The notes: a model not told the origin generated them from the sequence alone. DNA of 64,000 bases from Silene latifolia (GCF_048544455.1 NC_133538.1:42407969-42471968); one strand, 5' to 3'; shown: positions 50,115-63,413, counted from the first letter of the stretch. Numbers and translations are program-made.

Positions 50115-52184
50115 GAGTCCGTATCTGAGATCGAGTCCGAGTCCGAATCCGAGTCTTAGGCTTTCTCATATCTATCCTAGTGTCTGTCCTTTTATTCCTA
50201 AGTGACAAACTGGGGCTGTCCCAATGAGTCACACGTATTCCTCGAGTCTCTGCTAACCTCTTATTTACCTAAATTAAAGCACAACTTTTACGTATATTCT
50301 TCTCTCTTCCTTTACCAGTTCCCATTGACAATGAGAATTGATTTGAGAATTGATTGTTTAAAACAAACAACATGTTCCAATTCAACGTGAGTACACTCGA
50401 GTGACGTTCCGCTCCGAGTAACCAAAGGACCTGGAACTCCGTGTCCATCTCTTCACCTATTCCATGTCTGGCAATAGAAACCTTTCATTAGCACCCAACA
50501 TAGTACAAGCTTTTATCAAAGGGATTTTACAACGAACCCAGATAACAAACCAAAACATCTCCTTGTTCACGATCAATGACGGAAGGCAAGCCCATTCCCA
50601 ACAAAAACATCCCATCACAAACAATCGACCTCTCACCACCGGGTACATCCCCGCTTTCACCTTCACCATCCTCAAACGAAGGACACCAAAAGAACGAGTA
50701 GAGCTAAGCTTGCCGATTTCCAAAAAAAATAAAAAAAAGCAAACTACCAAAACAAAGCAAGCCTGCAAGCGAGAAACTACCAAAGCAAATGACAAACCAA
50801 CAGGAAACACATACCTCCAAGGTGAGACCTGGACCCACCAAGTAAAACCCTCTTCCCACAAAAAAAACACCCCAAAAACACAAGCAAACGTCCAACAAAA
50901 ATGTTATTCTAACAAAAAAAACTCCAAAACCTTAAACAATCTACTCTTCCGATGTCCTCGGAGGAATATCCGTTAACTGGAGCTCCATAACGTTCATGAA
51001 TTCGACCGTGACCCAGTGCATGAACAATAGATACCACCGACATGTCAAAACATCGACAACACATAAGGGACAAGCCACCTTCCCAATTTCTCCAGTGCAA
51101 AGGTCACATTCAAAAGGCCTTACATCCAAAAACCAAAGAAAAAACAAAAGCCAAAAACCATAGCCAGAAGCTACTTAGGCGAAGGCCAAGACCCGAGCCA
51201 AAATAAAAACAAAACAAGATTGAAAACTGTTTTGAAAAAAAGGCCGAAATCCAAAGAAAGCGTCCAACACACAAAATCCCATACCAGTAAGTCCAAAACA
51301 CCAAGTCCAGTACCAATGTCCAAAGCCCAAGACCAATAAGCCCAAAACACCAAAATAGAAAAACACCAAAGCCTGACGTCAAAGAGCTGAAATAAGAGCT
51401 CAAGACTGGACAAGTACAACACAACCAACTTTTCTTCCCTCCAAACTCGGGGACTAACAAGTACAAAAAACAAAAACACCAAAACCCGATGTCAAAGAGC
51501 TAAAATAAGAGCTCAAGACTCGTCAACTAACAACAAACCCAACTTTGCTTCCACCCCCCCCCCCCAAAGTCCTTTTAGAGACTATTACAGCGAGACCTAT
51601 CTAGAATCCTGAGGATTCCCCTCAAGATTATCACCAAACATTTATTCACCCCTAAGTCCATCTAGAGACTATTACAGGGAGATCTATCTAGGATTTTGAG
51701 GATTCTCCTCAAGCTCCTAATATCACACCTTAACCTTTAAGGTCCAGACATGGGAATCTGATCTCACATTATTTACCAACCATTTTCGTGCTCAGGCCAC
51801 ATCAAGCTTGAGACCCCATTCCACACCACGTCACAAGCCATAACCCATCGGCCTAAACACCACAAATACAAGCTCCAGATTTTTATATGTCAAACAAACC
51901 TATTATTACCAAGCTCCACATTCCATAATGTCGAAGCCATTTTCACTCTGACCCAGATACGGAGTCCTCGAATGCTTTGCTACCGAGAACAGGACATACC
52001 TAGTCTACCCTTAGGGTCCACTTTTTACTGTACTCACATGATAAGGAACATTTTGACAAATTACACCTCTTCGATTCATGATCAAGGAGGAATTCTCTCA
52101 AATTAATTTTCGAGTCACCAAACGGCTTTTACCGTCGTGACCCTTACACTTTAAGGTCCTAACAGCCCGCTTAGGCACACACCC

Positions 52185-52720
52185 AGAACTACGATCTGGT
52201 TTGATTTCACATCACGTGAATACGTAGGTAGTCCTTCAAGGACGCAACCATACACCTGAAAATCAATTATCAACACACACGCAGAACTACGATCTGGTTT
52301 GATTTCGCACACACACGAATACATAGGCAGTCCAAATACAAGGACACAACCACACCCTCACACACATTCAATTTTCACACCGTCAAGTTGCAACCCATTG
52401 CACACACACGCAGAACTACGATCTGGTTTGATTTCGCAAACAAGCGATTACGTAGGCAGTCCAATTATAAGGACACAATCGCACACCCCTTTTATAACAT
52501 TTCCGGTTTTCAATCCTCAAAAACCAGCTCAGAACTACGATCTGGTTTGATTTCACAAACACGTGAATACGTAGGCAGTCCAATTATAAGGACACAACCA
52601 CACATCCATTTTACAATATTTCCGATTTTGAATCCTCAAAAACCAGCTCAAAACTACGATCTGGTTTAATTTCACTTCACGTGAATATGTTGGCAGTCCA
52701 ATTATAAGGACACAACCGCA
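52185..52720 (+). repeat. Five ~120-bp tandem repeats
   Basis: Each contains 'gaactacgatctggtttgat', then 'gaatacgtaggcagtcc' and 'aaggacacaacc'. The first copies are near 52189, 52285, 52411, 52532 and 52652. A single such 'tacgtaggcag' segment is usual in Tat-type elements; here it is amplified. Confidence 0.88.
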
Positions 52721-53946
52721 TACCCCTTTTTAATCTCAACCATCAACATCAATCCTCAAAAGCAGCCCACCCAACTGCAAAAATTAATCTTATACCTCTT
52801 CACTGGGGGCATCTTCCTTAAGACGTCGCCCATTCCTCCTTTTGCCAAATTCCCATCTTCTTAGTCTGGGAGCTTCTCTTTCAAGATGCCACCCTTCCTT
52901 TATCCTCAAAAATATCCGAGTCTCAACTACAGTTCAAAATAACCACCTTTAGCCCAGTGCTCGGTTTGGACGATGAAAAGGTCTTGGTTCCGCTCTCCGA
53001 ATCATCGAAACTCAAGAAGGACTCTCCAACAAGCGAATGGTGGCAAAGATGTCTGGAGAAGATAATCAATTCATGTTCCCCAGCCGAGCGGACCTTCTAC
53101 TACAAGGATCTAATACGCGTTATCTCCCTTTCTTGATTGGGAGTTTCACTTACATGTGGAAAGTCTGTCAGAATCACCCAGTGTCCTGTCGATACCGAGT
53201 TTACATCACGTTCACAACCGCCTGTTTGTCAGTCTGTCAGTTTGCGTCCGTGTGATTTAATGTTGCAACGTTCACGTGTTTCCAATCTATCAAATCACGG
53301 ATCTGCGAGCAACAAGACTCAATATTACGCTTCACAACTTTCAAAATTCATATCTCCCCTCACGTAAGATATTACATGCTAGTTGCTTATATGTTAATTG
53401 CTCACATGCATATGTTCTTACGTGCTTATATGCTTGCATGCCTACGTACTTGTCAATGCGACTACGGATTTGTGTGGTCACTAATCATGCAGATAATATT
53501 GAGAAGAAAAACGCACTCCAAATGAGTAATGGGTTCTTCCCAAAAAAAGTCGACCCGTCAAGTCCAAGGGCTTTAACCGCGTCGATTACATGGCATATGC
53601 CACCCCTAAAGAACGGACACTTATATCCCCGGCGAGTCTTGAGAAATTTCTAACTCCCCAGCGAGTGCCGATTTTCAAATGGGAGTGACACAAGTCTGTC
53701 AAAGATCCTCGCAACATCATTCATGATCCTGACACAATGCTCTCCCTAAATGGTTTTCCAGAGAGCATTGCTTATATGATTTATCCCCACGGAGTACGTT
53801 TAGGACCCCCCCCCCAGCTAGTTGGAGTTCGTTACTCCCTGGCTGAACCTATCAACATCAACCTCGTTGGAAGTCATTACCGGACAATATCTGGAAATAA
53901 GCCCGATGTTTCAGGCTCTTTCTCGTAGTTGATCATTCGACCATCG

Positions 53947-54055
53947 ATGGCTGGCGAGCCTCAAAACGCACTTTCAACATGGCTGGCGGGCCTTAAAATG
54001 CACCTTCAACATGGCTGGCGAGCCTCAAAACGCACCTTCAACATAACTGGCGAGC
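53947..54055 (+). repeat. 32-bp tandem repeat, about 3.5 copies
   Basis: Unit 'atggctggcgagcctcaaaa' plus 'cgcaccttcaac'. A lone half unit recurs near 54121. Confidence 0.9.
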
Positions 54056-54387
54056 CTTTGTGCATAAACAAGAACAGTTCATGGACATATCCCGAAGATG
54101 CCTCAGGTATGACTCCTTCCTATGGCTGGCGAGCCTTTATATGTAGTCTAATGGACTTTAAACGACCCGAATTGGAAGTTGACAGACTCTAAACTGTTCC
54201 CGACGGCAGGTCCTTGACTCGAATCCCCGAGTCGCCTCGGCGTCGCTCTTCCAGACGGCAGGTCCTCGGCTCAAACTCTTTTGAATCACCTCGACGTTGC
54301 AATGGTCTTCAGGTTGTACTCTTCGATTGACCTAGAGGCAAAACATTGACTTTTGCCCCGTCCAAGCCTCAGTCAAAGTGGGGGCTT

Positions 54388-57134
54388 TGTAGATACCCAG
54401 TATCTACACCTTCCAAAAACCACCCGATGATGATCGGACTACAACGTGTTTTTGATATGCGTGCGTGGATTGGCTATTAATGAGACGTTTTAATGCACTA
54501 CTAAGATTTGAAAAATGGTTTTCTAACTTCATTTGCATTAATATAACACTATTTAGAGTTAAAACCGTTTGCGGACCCAAAACCGACTCAGAAACCCGCA
54601 ACTCGAGTCAATCTGAGTCAACCCGAGTCAAACCGTGTCTCGAATGTCGAAAATAGTGCCATGAATGGTTTAATCATGCCATTTACATTTAAATGACACG
54701 AATTAGAGTCTAAACCAAAACCGGGCCAAAAACCGACTCAGAATTCAAATTGCGACTCAACACGGATCAAACCCGAGTCAAGCACAAAATGCCTACTCCA
54801 AATAACACCCAAATATCATCTTATTAGAAGCCCATATTGTTACACGACATCTTATTTGATTACCACAAATCAAACCAACTAAACAATCGATAAAGAAAAT
54901 GCCACGTCCAAATTGAAAAGGACAGTACACCCCTTTGTAACACTAGGTGGCTCGCGCCTCTTTAGGCGTCCTCCTTAGCCTCCAAGCAAACTCAACCGAC
55001 TTACTACCCCATATTTCTCTACAAATACCCACCTTCTCACACCATAATCTTCACGCGAGCGTCCTCCCCCTCACCTCTCCCTTAAACTTCTAGACTCGAC
55101 TTCCTAAGTCAAAACATCGACACGTGTTTTTGACCTACCGATCGAAAACTCAAGCCTTACGCATTTTGTTTGGTACCGTCGCCGTGCATTCGACCGACTC
55201 ATTTGACCAACTGAACATTAATCAACATGTTTTTCAACAACAAATTTTCAACTCATTTTCAAAACAAAATCCTTTTTTAATGCACTCTTTTAAACTTCTT
55301 TGATCGTGAGTAGTCGCATACGAGAAAACCGTCTCTAAAGTCGTCTACCTCGCAAACATCAATACACGTAAGTTTGAGGGTGTAAATATCTCACTTATTT
55401 CATGTCTTTAATATTTTTATTAGTTTATAAGCATGAATGATGCATAACACGATTCAAATATAGGTTAGACGAGCCAAAACCAAGTTTTGGCCTGAGACAG
55501 AAGCTCTTTGCCATGCAAACAGACTCGCACCTCTTATGGCTTCTCGGGTCAGACTCAAATGTGTTTTAGTTCGTCTTTCCTTCAACACTTTATCTTATTT
55601 TCTTTCTTTCCGTTTACTGATTTTACCATTTTAATTCATTTTTATGACAAATATTTTGCCATTACAAAAATCATCCTTGGTACCTTATACTATGACGGTT
55701 TATTCCGTGACTCGATGATATTATTGGTTAATTACAAATTAATGGGTATTTTAACACCCTTTTTTTTAGTTGGCATTTTTATCACTTATTTACACTTGAA
55801 AACATATTAGTCATAATTCATAATCATCCTTGGTTCCATATACCATGTCGGTTTAATCCGAGTACGATGACAAACTTGACTAATTACAAAGAAATGAACT
55901 TAACATATTAGTTCATATCAAACATTTTACTTTTACTTTTATTTCATTTTATTTTATCCGTATCTTGACCATATCATATGTCATCCTTGGTTAAAATAAA
56001 TACCATGTCGATTTAATTCGAATATGGTGATAAAATGGTTAAGCACATACATTTTACATTTTTATTTGTAAATTATGCTTTTCAAACTTTCAAACCCGAC
56101 AACGAGTATTACTAAGATAATAGTAATTATTCCGACTCTTTCAAATCATTTAATAACAAATACGGTTTTAAATAACCTTTTTAACAACCAGGAGATTCCC
56201 CTTAGGTTGTCGTCTGACTCGCGCCCCAAGAGACTGTTTGTTTTCATATTTTAAAAACCTGGTCAGGCCTTGTTCCCTTGCCTAATGGTTGGCGCCCCAA
56301 TAGGGCTGCCTGGCACTGTTTTAACTCGTTTTAGCATTTGTCTAGGACGATCTCGATTACGGTTAATCCAAATACATGACGGATCATATTGACAAACTTG
56401 CGTTTTTACACTTTGTCATTTAACACACTTTTTCAAATAAATGGATCATGTTAAGCACCGTAACCCGAATTTAGTAAATGTATGTTTAATTTCCGTTTTA
56501 CATGCAAATCAACCCTTAAATCCAACTTTGACATCAATTTCATGATATTTGGATAAACAAACAGACTTAGAAAATCCTCACATGTTAGGTTAATATTTTT
56601 GGATGCGCATTCATGCATTTAAACCATTTTATCAACTCTTGCATTTAAACAACTATGATCGATCAGTAGAGGCCGCTAACGCGGACGGCATTGGGTGTCC
56701 CATTAAAGGGCTTCCCAATGCGTACCCTCACCCCTTACTCAGAACTTTTGGATAGTGGATGGCCTTATCTAGGGCGTACGAGAGTCATTTTAGCGATAGG
56801 ATGCTAAAGAGGGACGAGTCCTTATCTTTACTAACTATGGCAAGCCCCGCTTTTTGCCTTGATTGACTTAGGTATAAAGTGGATTCGAACGGTTTCCAAG
56901 CATCCCATAATTGCTTGGTAGCGACTCCTAACATCTCTACATCGTTTCGAGACCCTTGCCGAGATGAAACCGACCGATCTAAAATGATCCGATCGAAAGC
57001 ATTCCATATGCCGCCGAGCGTGGCTTTCAAAGGACCGCTGCATGTCCACGGATTGGCTTGGCATGCAGGTGGCCCGTGTCTACAGTTTGGTAGGTGGCCC
57101 ACATCCACAGACTGGTAGGTGGCCTATGTCCACA
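54388..57134 (+). mobile_element. N1 3' LTR
   Basis: 2747 bases, starts TGTAGATACCC after a purine tract and ends ...TATGTCCACA. Contains about 490 bases (55262-55755) absent from the 5' LTR. Right of the end begins PMD-like coding sequence. Confidence 0.88.
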
Positions 57135-57611
57135 ACGGCATGATCTCCGGCATGCGTTTTGGAGAGGAGCCGATGGTGTGGCCTGCGACGGCCATGAGAG
57201 TGGACTCAGCTGAGGCCATGGATTTAATCAGCTGTAACCTTACTAGGACCGCGGCTAGGGTACCTGGCCTAGTTTCGAGTTCTTATATCAAAGATTAGTT
57301 TGATGGTAAGATTCCGGCGAGAGTGCAGATGATCGAGGGTAGTGCATGGCGCCTCCTCCACCATGCACGGCTGAGCAGCGGGCCCGTTTGTGGCTCTGGT
57401 GGTTTCTTTCTTTGATTTACTTTGGAGTCAATGGGAGAGGCTGTCGACGAAGGTTCTTCCCTTTCTTGCTTACTTAAGTAGCCTAGGCCACCCGGACTGG
57501 GTTACTCCTAGCTTTGTGGTCGTAAATCGGTACATGAGGGCCATGGTTCATCCCGAGTTGATAGAGAAAGGGACTTCTAATGCTACTGTCTGTCCAGGTC
57601 TCATCTTGAGG
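57135..57611 (+). pseudogene. PMD-like gene, exon with plant mobile domain start (decayed)
   Basis: First frame: MRFGEEPMVWPATAMRVDS to TAG near 57296. A second frame gives EQRARLWLWWFLSLIYFG (57370-57426). A third gives LSTKVLPFLAYLSSL, then VTPSFVVVNRYMRAMV up to the donor AGG|GTATGA at 57611. At least one stop and one frameshift are present. The spacing of W/F-rich and Y-rich blocks resembles the plant mobile domain of MAIN-like proteins. The assignment is from memory of the family and is moderate. Confidence 0.5.
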
Positions 57612-57830
57612 GTATGAATCTTCCTTTATATTTCTTATTTTAGAGTTATGAAATTAGAAATGGATAAAATGACAGATTATTTATAAATGAAGGTTCATTT
57701 AGAAATAAATATGAAATGAATGAAATGAATAAAATGAAAGATCATTTTGAAATAAAATATGAAAGATCATTTGAAAATAAAATATAAAATGAAAGACCAT
57801 TTTTTATTGAAATAACCCCTTTTTTTCTAG

Positions 57831-57992
57831 GCGTGGGTGTACTCATACTTCCCTGGCTTTGCTCCTACGAGGGCTCTAAACGTGGCGAGAGAGTACCCTG
57901 TGGTGAGAGACTGGATCGTGTGCCGGTAGAAGAGCCAGCGGTCTTCTTATGACACCTGCAGGAGGGGTGTCAATGCCTTACAGCTAAACAGT
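57831..57992 (+). pseudogene. PMD-like gene, next exon
   Basis: Acceptor TTTTTTCTAG before 57831 and donor AGT|GTAAGT at 57992; 54 codons in phase with the next exon. It reads AWVYSYFPGFAPTRA, a typical PMD 'W-x-Y-x-Y-F' block, with TAG near 57927 after DWIVCR. Confidence 0.6.
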
Positions 57993-58078
57993 GTAAGTAC
58001 TCCGCCTTGTATTCACTTTTTATTTGCTTTTTATCGATTGATAGCGATCATATTAATGACCCCTGATAACCAACTTAG

Positions 58079-58366
58079 TGGGTGCCGAGACCCTGGGAGG
58101 ATTACTCTGGTGCTCCAGCCTTCGTGGTCGACATTCTCCAGCCTAGGAGCTCGAGCAGGCTACTTCTTACGACGCCCATGGGACTTGTGTGGTACTTGGG
58201 CAAGCGTATAGCTCGGCAATGTCTCTGTGACATCTTCACGGTACCCATCGATCCTCCATGGGAGATGTTTAGGGAGTCTTCGGAGGCTGAGAGGGTGGCT
58301 GACTTGGCACGAGTGAGTGGTGACGCTCTCTTTCCTCCCGACCTCGAGTACTCAGAGTTCGAGTAG
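58079..58366 (+). pseudogene. PMD-like gene, third exon of the 3' block
   Basis: Acceptor CAACTTAG before 58079. Open for 95 codons (WVPRPWEDYSG ... LVWYLGKRIARQCL ... VPIDPPWEMF) to TAG 58364. After a frame change, related-looking coding continues to a donor-like AGG|GTAAGC near 58528. Confidence 0.55.
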
Positions 58367-58620
58367 TGGAGACTGGTGTACTGGCCGATCGTGGTGAGTA
58401 CGCGGGTCCTGCTTTCCCTGAGACGTTGTAGTACGCGGGTCCAGCTGGTACAACGGTGTCTATGGAGATCCCGTCCTTCCCCGAGGCGGTGACAGAGGTT
58501 GGACTCGACAAGTGGCAGCATGTCGTGAGGAGGGTAAGCCCCCAGTTTAGGCTGTCTTACCTCTTTTGATGATCGTGTAAGAACACGATAATAAACCTTC
58601 TTTTTGAAAATGAAAATGCA

Positions 58621-58972
58621 GGTGGCACCATCGAGGCACGCAGAGCTGTGGAAGATGGCAAACCGGCTCCGCACGATGGCCACTGAGGCAATTTTAAGTG
58701 GCTCGGGACGGCAGGTGTGAACCTTGCTTTCTTACTTTCTTGATAAACATGAGCATTTTCAGGTACTTTTAGGGCACTTACCTTTCTATATTCTGTCATT
58801 TATCAACTCTCTTTCTGTTCAAAGGGAGCATGAGCTGGAGCGCGAGCTGGAGCAGTCGCGAGAGGAGATGGCCCACCGGTCAAGGGATCTCGAGGTTTGG
58901 GATGCAGACATCGCCATTCTTGAGACGATGATGGCAGACTTGAGGGGTCGCTTTGCTGGTTATCACAGCTAG
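58621..58972 (+). pseudogene. PMD-like gene, last two exons (coiled-coil tail)
   Basis: 58621-58713 reads VAPSRHAELWKMANRLRTMA between AG and GT signals. 58825-58972 reads a Glu/Arg-rich heptad-like tail (HELERELEQSREEM) to the stop at 58970. A coiled-coil tail after the PMD is plausible for such genes. Confidence 0.45.
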
Positions 58973-59600
58973 ACTTCTATATTTTAACATTCGTACTTTG
59001 CTTTCGGGCAAGAGCTCGAATTTTGGTGTACATATTTACATTTTACTGTATATATATGATGGCTTATGAGCCTTTCGTTGCTGCTTGGTGTAAACTCTAT
59101 CGTACCTGCGGGTTAGCTTAGAAACAGGTTTTGCATATCGACGGTTTACGCTGTCATGCTGCCGAAATTCACGTAGAAATCGCAAGCAAAACCCATGTAG
59201 CAAATTAAATTTGGCCTAAACGGCATAAAATGCAACTTCACCAAGTCGAAAATGTAGAAATAAAAGTAAAAAAATGAAAAAAAAGTGCCCCATAGTGAGA
59301 AAAAATGACTCGGCACGCGACGGACGACGGGAGTGCTACCCCTTAAAAAAAAGTAAATGAAATGTGTAAGTGTAAAAAGTAAGATAAAAATGTGGCGAGA
59401 GGAGGGAGCGAAATGATTCCCCAAAAATAAAAAATAAAAATAAATGAGTAAGTGTATTTGTGTGACGAAATGTGAAATGACTATGTCGTCTCGAAAAGCG
59501 AACCCACATTAGAATAGGATTTCGTAGTGAAACAGGAGTAGAAATTTGGTAAGGAAACAAAATTTCCGAATTCACCAAATAAATTCCAATTGGAATAGGA
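58973..59600. other. Interval between the PMD-like gene and the plastid insertion
   Basis: A/T-rich with A runs. I see no gene or repeat I can name. Near the right end 'aatattaat' occurs on both sides of the plastid junction. Confidence 0.5.
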
Positions 59601-62600
59601 AATATTAATTCGGGGAATATTAATAATATATAGAAATAGATCTACGAATAACCTTTCCCTAAAATGTTTTTTAAAATAATTTGATTTACGAATTAATCGA
59701 GTATTTTTTCTTTTTAATATCTGACCGAGATTTTGGGGTGATTCAAAATTTTTAGTACCATAATGTGTTTTGTTACGCTGGCGAATTAATTTTAGAGTTT
59801 TAAAAATTTTGTCTTTTGAAAATTTTTCTATTTTCTATTTTATTGTCCTTGTTCTATTAGCCAGATCCTTTTTTTTTGTTCTGATACTGAATCTGAATAA
59901 CTTGTCTGATTCATGAATCCGTCTTGAATGGATGATTCATGAACTATATTATTATTGATTGCCGAATCTTTTTCTTTTTTTATTTCAATGGATTCGTCTC
60001 TCAATCCAAATACTTGAATTGGACTTACCCTTAATTTTTTTTTTTTAAAAAGTAGAAGGCTTTTAATAAAAAACTTCATTTGGAACAGTTAGACAAAATT
60101 CTAGTTTTGCTTTAAAAAATTTTAAAACTTGAACCCATTTCTTTGTAAATTTTATAATTTTTTTGTCGAGTTCGGTAAAAATAGGTTGAAAAAAATTGGG
60201 TCGTTTTCAGGAGGAACCGAAGGGAAGTTCAGTTTCCATTCCCCAAACTGTTAAAAAACAAAACTTATCTGTTTGATTTTGTTTTTTCATTTTATATTGA
60301 TAAGAAGGTCTTAGCATTGATCTATGCCAAGGTTTTAGGCAAAAAGGAAATAGTATCTTTATCTGAATACCATCGTTTAACCAGTTTTTAGGAAATTCTG
60401 TTTCTGATAACTGAACAACATTATAGGTACATTTAACATGCATTTTTTTCTTCCACTCTTCGAAATCCTCAGACCACTCAGGACGTTGGAGTAAGAATAG
60501 ACGACCTATATTTTTTGCTATTATGAGTACAGGTAATCGAATATATTTTCGAAGAATTGATTGGGTTACTAACATCAAACCTCTTATTACTTAAGCAAAT
60601 GGAATGGTATCCCAGGCTTCAGCTATTTCTATTCGTGTTTTTTCTTTGCTTTTGTCTTCATTTTCTCTTTGTTGATCTTCTTCCTTTTTTTTTCTTTGGT
60701 ATAATAATCAGAAATTTTAAATCCTCTACTTTTTTCTATATAATTTTTTAAAATCCGTTTAATTAATGTTGAAATATTAAAAGAAAATAATGAGAAGTTT
60801 TCTATTCTGTCTAAAAAAAGGGGTGAATGTATATTTGCTTGAAATAATTCCCAAATAACTATTTTACGTATTTGAACCCGCATGGAACCCTTTATTATGT
60901 CTCGACAAAAATCAGATTGTTGTGAATAACGTAACAAAGCTACTTCTTCTATTTGATCAGATGTATTGGGATTGATGTTATCAATATCGATATCGATATT
61001 ATGCTCGTTAGAATCAAAAATAACGACACGTTTAGCTTTTCTTGAGCGAATTTGATGATCCGTTAATACATCGTCCTCATCTTTTTGTTCTTCCTGCTCT
61101 AAATCATCAATTAATTTGTATGACCAGCATGGAACTTGTTTACTAATTTCTGTTATTCCAATGCATTTTTTTATTTTTTTATTATTTATTTTTAATCCTA
61201 TGATTGCATCAACTAAAAATTTTAAAACTTGTTCTTGATCTTCTGAACTAATTTGTTCTTCTTCTAGAAGTAAATGAATTCCTTTCCGATTGAATGTTGA
61301 TTCCCCAGAAAATGGACTCATTAAAGGCATGAAATGCCTAATTTCTTTTGATATTGATTTTTTTTTTATGTATCTTTTTTCTGTTCAAATTCGTGGTAAT
61401 TATAATCATTACGAAGAATACTATGAATCTTATTTATAAAAATTCCATCTATCCAATTTTGGACTACAGTTTCATTTATAATAGAGGGTGAAAAGCATTT
61501 TTTTATTATTCCACAATAGGGTCCATTTAAGAAAGGATCATTTATTTTTGGCAAATATTCCTTTTTAGTTTTCTCATTGTATAATTGAGTTTTTTTATCG
61601 AGTCCATCTATATAAAAAAGTCCTTTGTCTAGAACTTCAATTCTATTAGCAAATTCATTGCTTAAGCTGTTTTTTTTGTTCATTGGTATAAATCCAATAA
61701 TTGTATAGTTCATCGTATAATAATTTTTCTGTTGTAGACAAAGAAATCTTTCTTTTTATCATTTCCCAGAAAATTGATAAACTGGGTGGATATGTAAAAG
61801 AAATTCTTTTTTTTCCATCGTTTTGACATGTATAAAAAAAATATTGTGACATTTTATTTCTTACCGCATTTTCAAATCGATTGTTTTTTATATATCGTGT
61901 TGGACGATTCCAACGTTTATAGTCGAAAAGAAGAGAAAGAAGGGGTTTTTCAAACCAGAATAGTTTTTTCTTTTCTTCTTTAAGTATTTCTAACTTCGAA
62001 ATCTCTTGATTGCCAGAATAAGAGGTTGGGCTATTTTTATAGTATGCTTCTTTTAAGTGCTAGTGGAATTCATCCTTTGTTTTGTCCTTTCCATTCACTC
62101 AGATCTTTTCCGTTTCATCAATTTTGTCCGGATCCGGATCCTCCTTTTCATCCGAAAAAAGGGAAGGAGAAGGATCTTCTTCGGTTAATCCCCCTTCTTC
62201 CTGTTTAGTCTCCTTCGTTTCGGACTTTTTTTCTATTTCTACATCTGTTTCATCCTCACTTTCTTTCGTTTTTGAGGTTTCTTAGTAAAAATGGGTGACG
62301 GCATTCGGCCTAAATAGTAGACACAGGTAATAAATAAGAGAATACTAAAGATTCGAGCCATAGAATTTTTAAATTCGACACTGATACTTATTAGATCGAA
62401 TAAGTACATTAGATCTAATAGAATGATTTTGTTGTATCCAAACTAATACCAACCCAACCCATTTCATGAATAAAATGTGACCAATTAACCAACCAACAAA
62501 ACTACTTGTTACAAATAACATCTTGTTGTTGCATCGAAACATATAAATGTTTACTAATCTGGCTAACATTGAACTTGGTAAAATGAAATGGTTGAATAAT

Positions 62601-63019
62601 GGAAAAATGAGATTATTCAGGAATACACATTGAATGCTGAGATTACGCATTGAATTTCTTCTAGTAGATCCATAATCAAAAAAGCGTTTGTGATTGTTCC
62701 AGAAGAAATGAAACAAAAGGTAGGGTAGAGCTAGGACAGTTATTGTATGAGGTCTACCCAATACTAGATGCAGAGGCGTATAATAGATCGATATGAACAT
62801 CACGAGTCATCCCATAATAAAACCAGTTGTTGCTGATACCTTCTTCTCGGTTCCTTCTTCTCCTTCTTCCATAACCTGAGCTCGGAGAAGGAAGAGATAA
62901 GAGGGCCCTATGGGGAATGTGGTCAGAAATCCATAATAAAGTCCGACCACAACGACCGAATTGATTATCTTCATGCATAAGGATACTAGATTACCTAGTA
63001 GAAAAGATTGAAAAATCAT
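59601..63019 (-). pseudogene. ycf1: ycf1 (TIC214) plastid gene fragment, 5' ~60%
   Basis: ATG 63019 on the minus strand begins [18 protein letters not shown], the normal start. The six-helix N-terminal part runs to about 62380, with a TGA at 62804-62806 at about codon 72 and a frameshift near 62380. Further pieces follow in gene order: [19 protein letters not shown] (61850), FLNGPYCGIIKK (61590), [12 protein letters not shown] (61130), [14 protein letters not shown] (60480) and FGLRDESIEIKKE (60020). The match ends near 59601, so the last third is missing. The functional protein is part of the plastid envelope import machinery. Confidence 0.92.
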
Positions 63020-63341
63020 CACAAACCTCCCTTTTTCTTTTGTATTGCAATTTCTGGATTATTATATGATGATTTTTTAACTTTCCATATGTAGAAATAG
63101 AAAGAGATAGACTAGAAACGACATCTCTTATGTCGATGACACAAAAGGGATATTAAATGATTGGAATTGGGATATGGATGAAATATAATGAAATAGAGCC
63201 ACTTTCAGGTTCTCTATGAAATGAGGCATGGAAGGGAGCCATTACGAAGAAGTTCCGGGAGTTACGAAGGAAGCTTCGAGCTCATATTGATCATGGGTTG
63301 AGACCGGTAATTTAATTCTATGAGATCGAGTCTGGCGTTGT

Positions 63342-63413
63342 TCCTCAGTAGCTCAGTGGTAGAGCGGTCGGCTGTTAACTGATTGGTCGTAGGTTCGAAT
63401 CCTACTAAGGGAG
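63342..63413 (+). tRNA. trnN-GUU: trnN-GUU, plastid-derived, probably non-functional
   Basis: 72 bases from TCCTCAG to GGGAG. Anticodon GTT is at 63374-63376 in a normal loop (CTGTTAA). D, anticodon and T arms fit. The 3' acceptor strand reads TAAGGGA where TTGGGGA is usual, giving mismatches opposite positions 5 and 6. Confidence 0.92.

Larger units (their letters stand above)
50115..54387 (+). other. N1 3' non-coding region, repeat-rich
   Basis: No pol domain. It holds an A/C-rich stretch (50460-51530), a C run at 51552-51566, a ~85-bp duplication (51570-51720), ~120-bp repeats (52185-52720), 32-bp repeats (53947-54055) and the polypurine tract agtcaaagtgggggctt before the LTR. A 170-codon Lys-rich ORF at 50464-50976 follows composition and is not counted as a gene. 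Confidence 0.7.
16542..57134 (+). mobile_element. N1: Tat/Ogre-like non-autonomous LTR element, outer layer of the nest
   Basis: 5' LTR 16542-18738 (first ~57 bases missing), tRNA-Arg-type primer site, tandem-repeat leader, gag (20914-21960 and 49333-50114), long repeat-rich 3' region, polypurine tract and 3' LTR 54388-57134. N2 (21962-49332) is inserted in gag. Without N2 it is about 13.2 kb. No protease, reverse transcriptase or integrase is visible. A target duplication cannot be tested because the 5' end is truncated. Confidence 0.85.

Noticed and set aside
50464..50976. 170-codon ORF in N1
   Set aside because: Lys/Thr/Asn-rich and driven by A/C composition, with no motif; the opposite strand is equally open.
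58102..58683. 193-codon minus-strand ORF
   Set aside because: Antisense to the PMD-like exon; splice signals and motifs support the plus strand.
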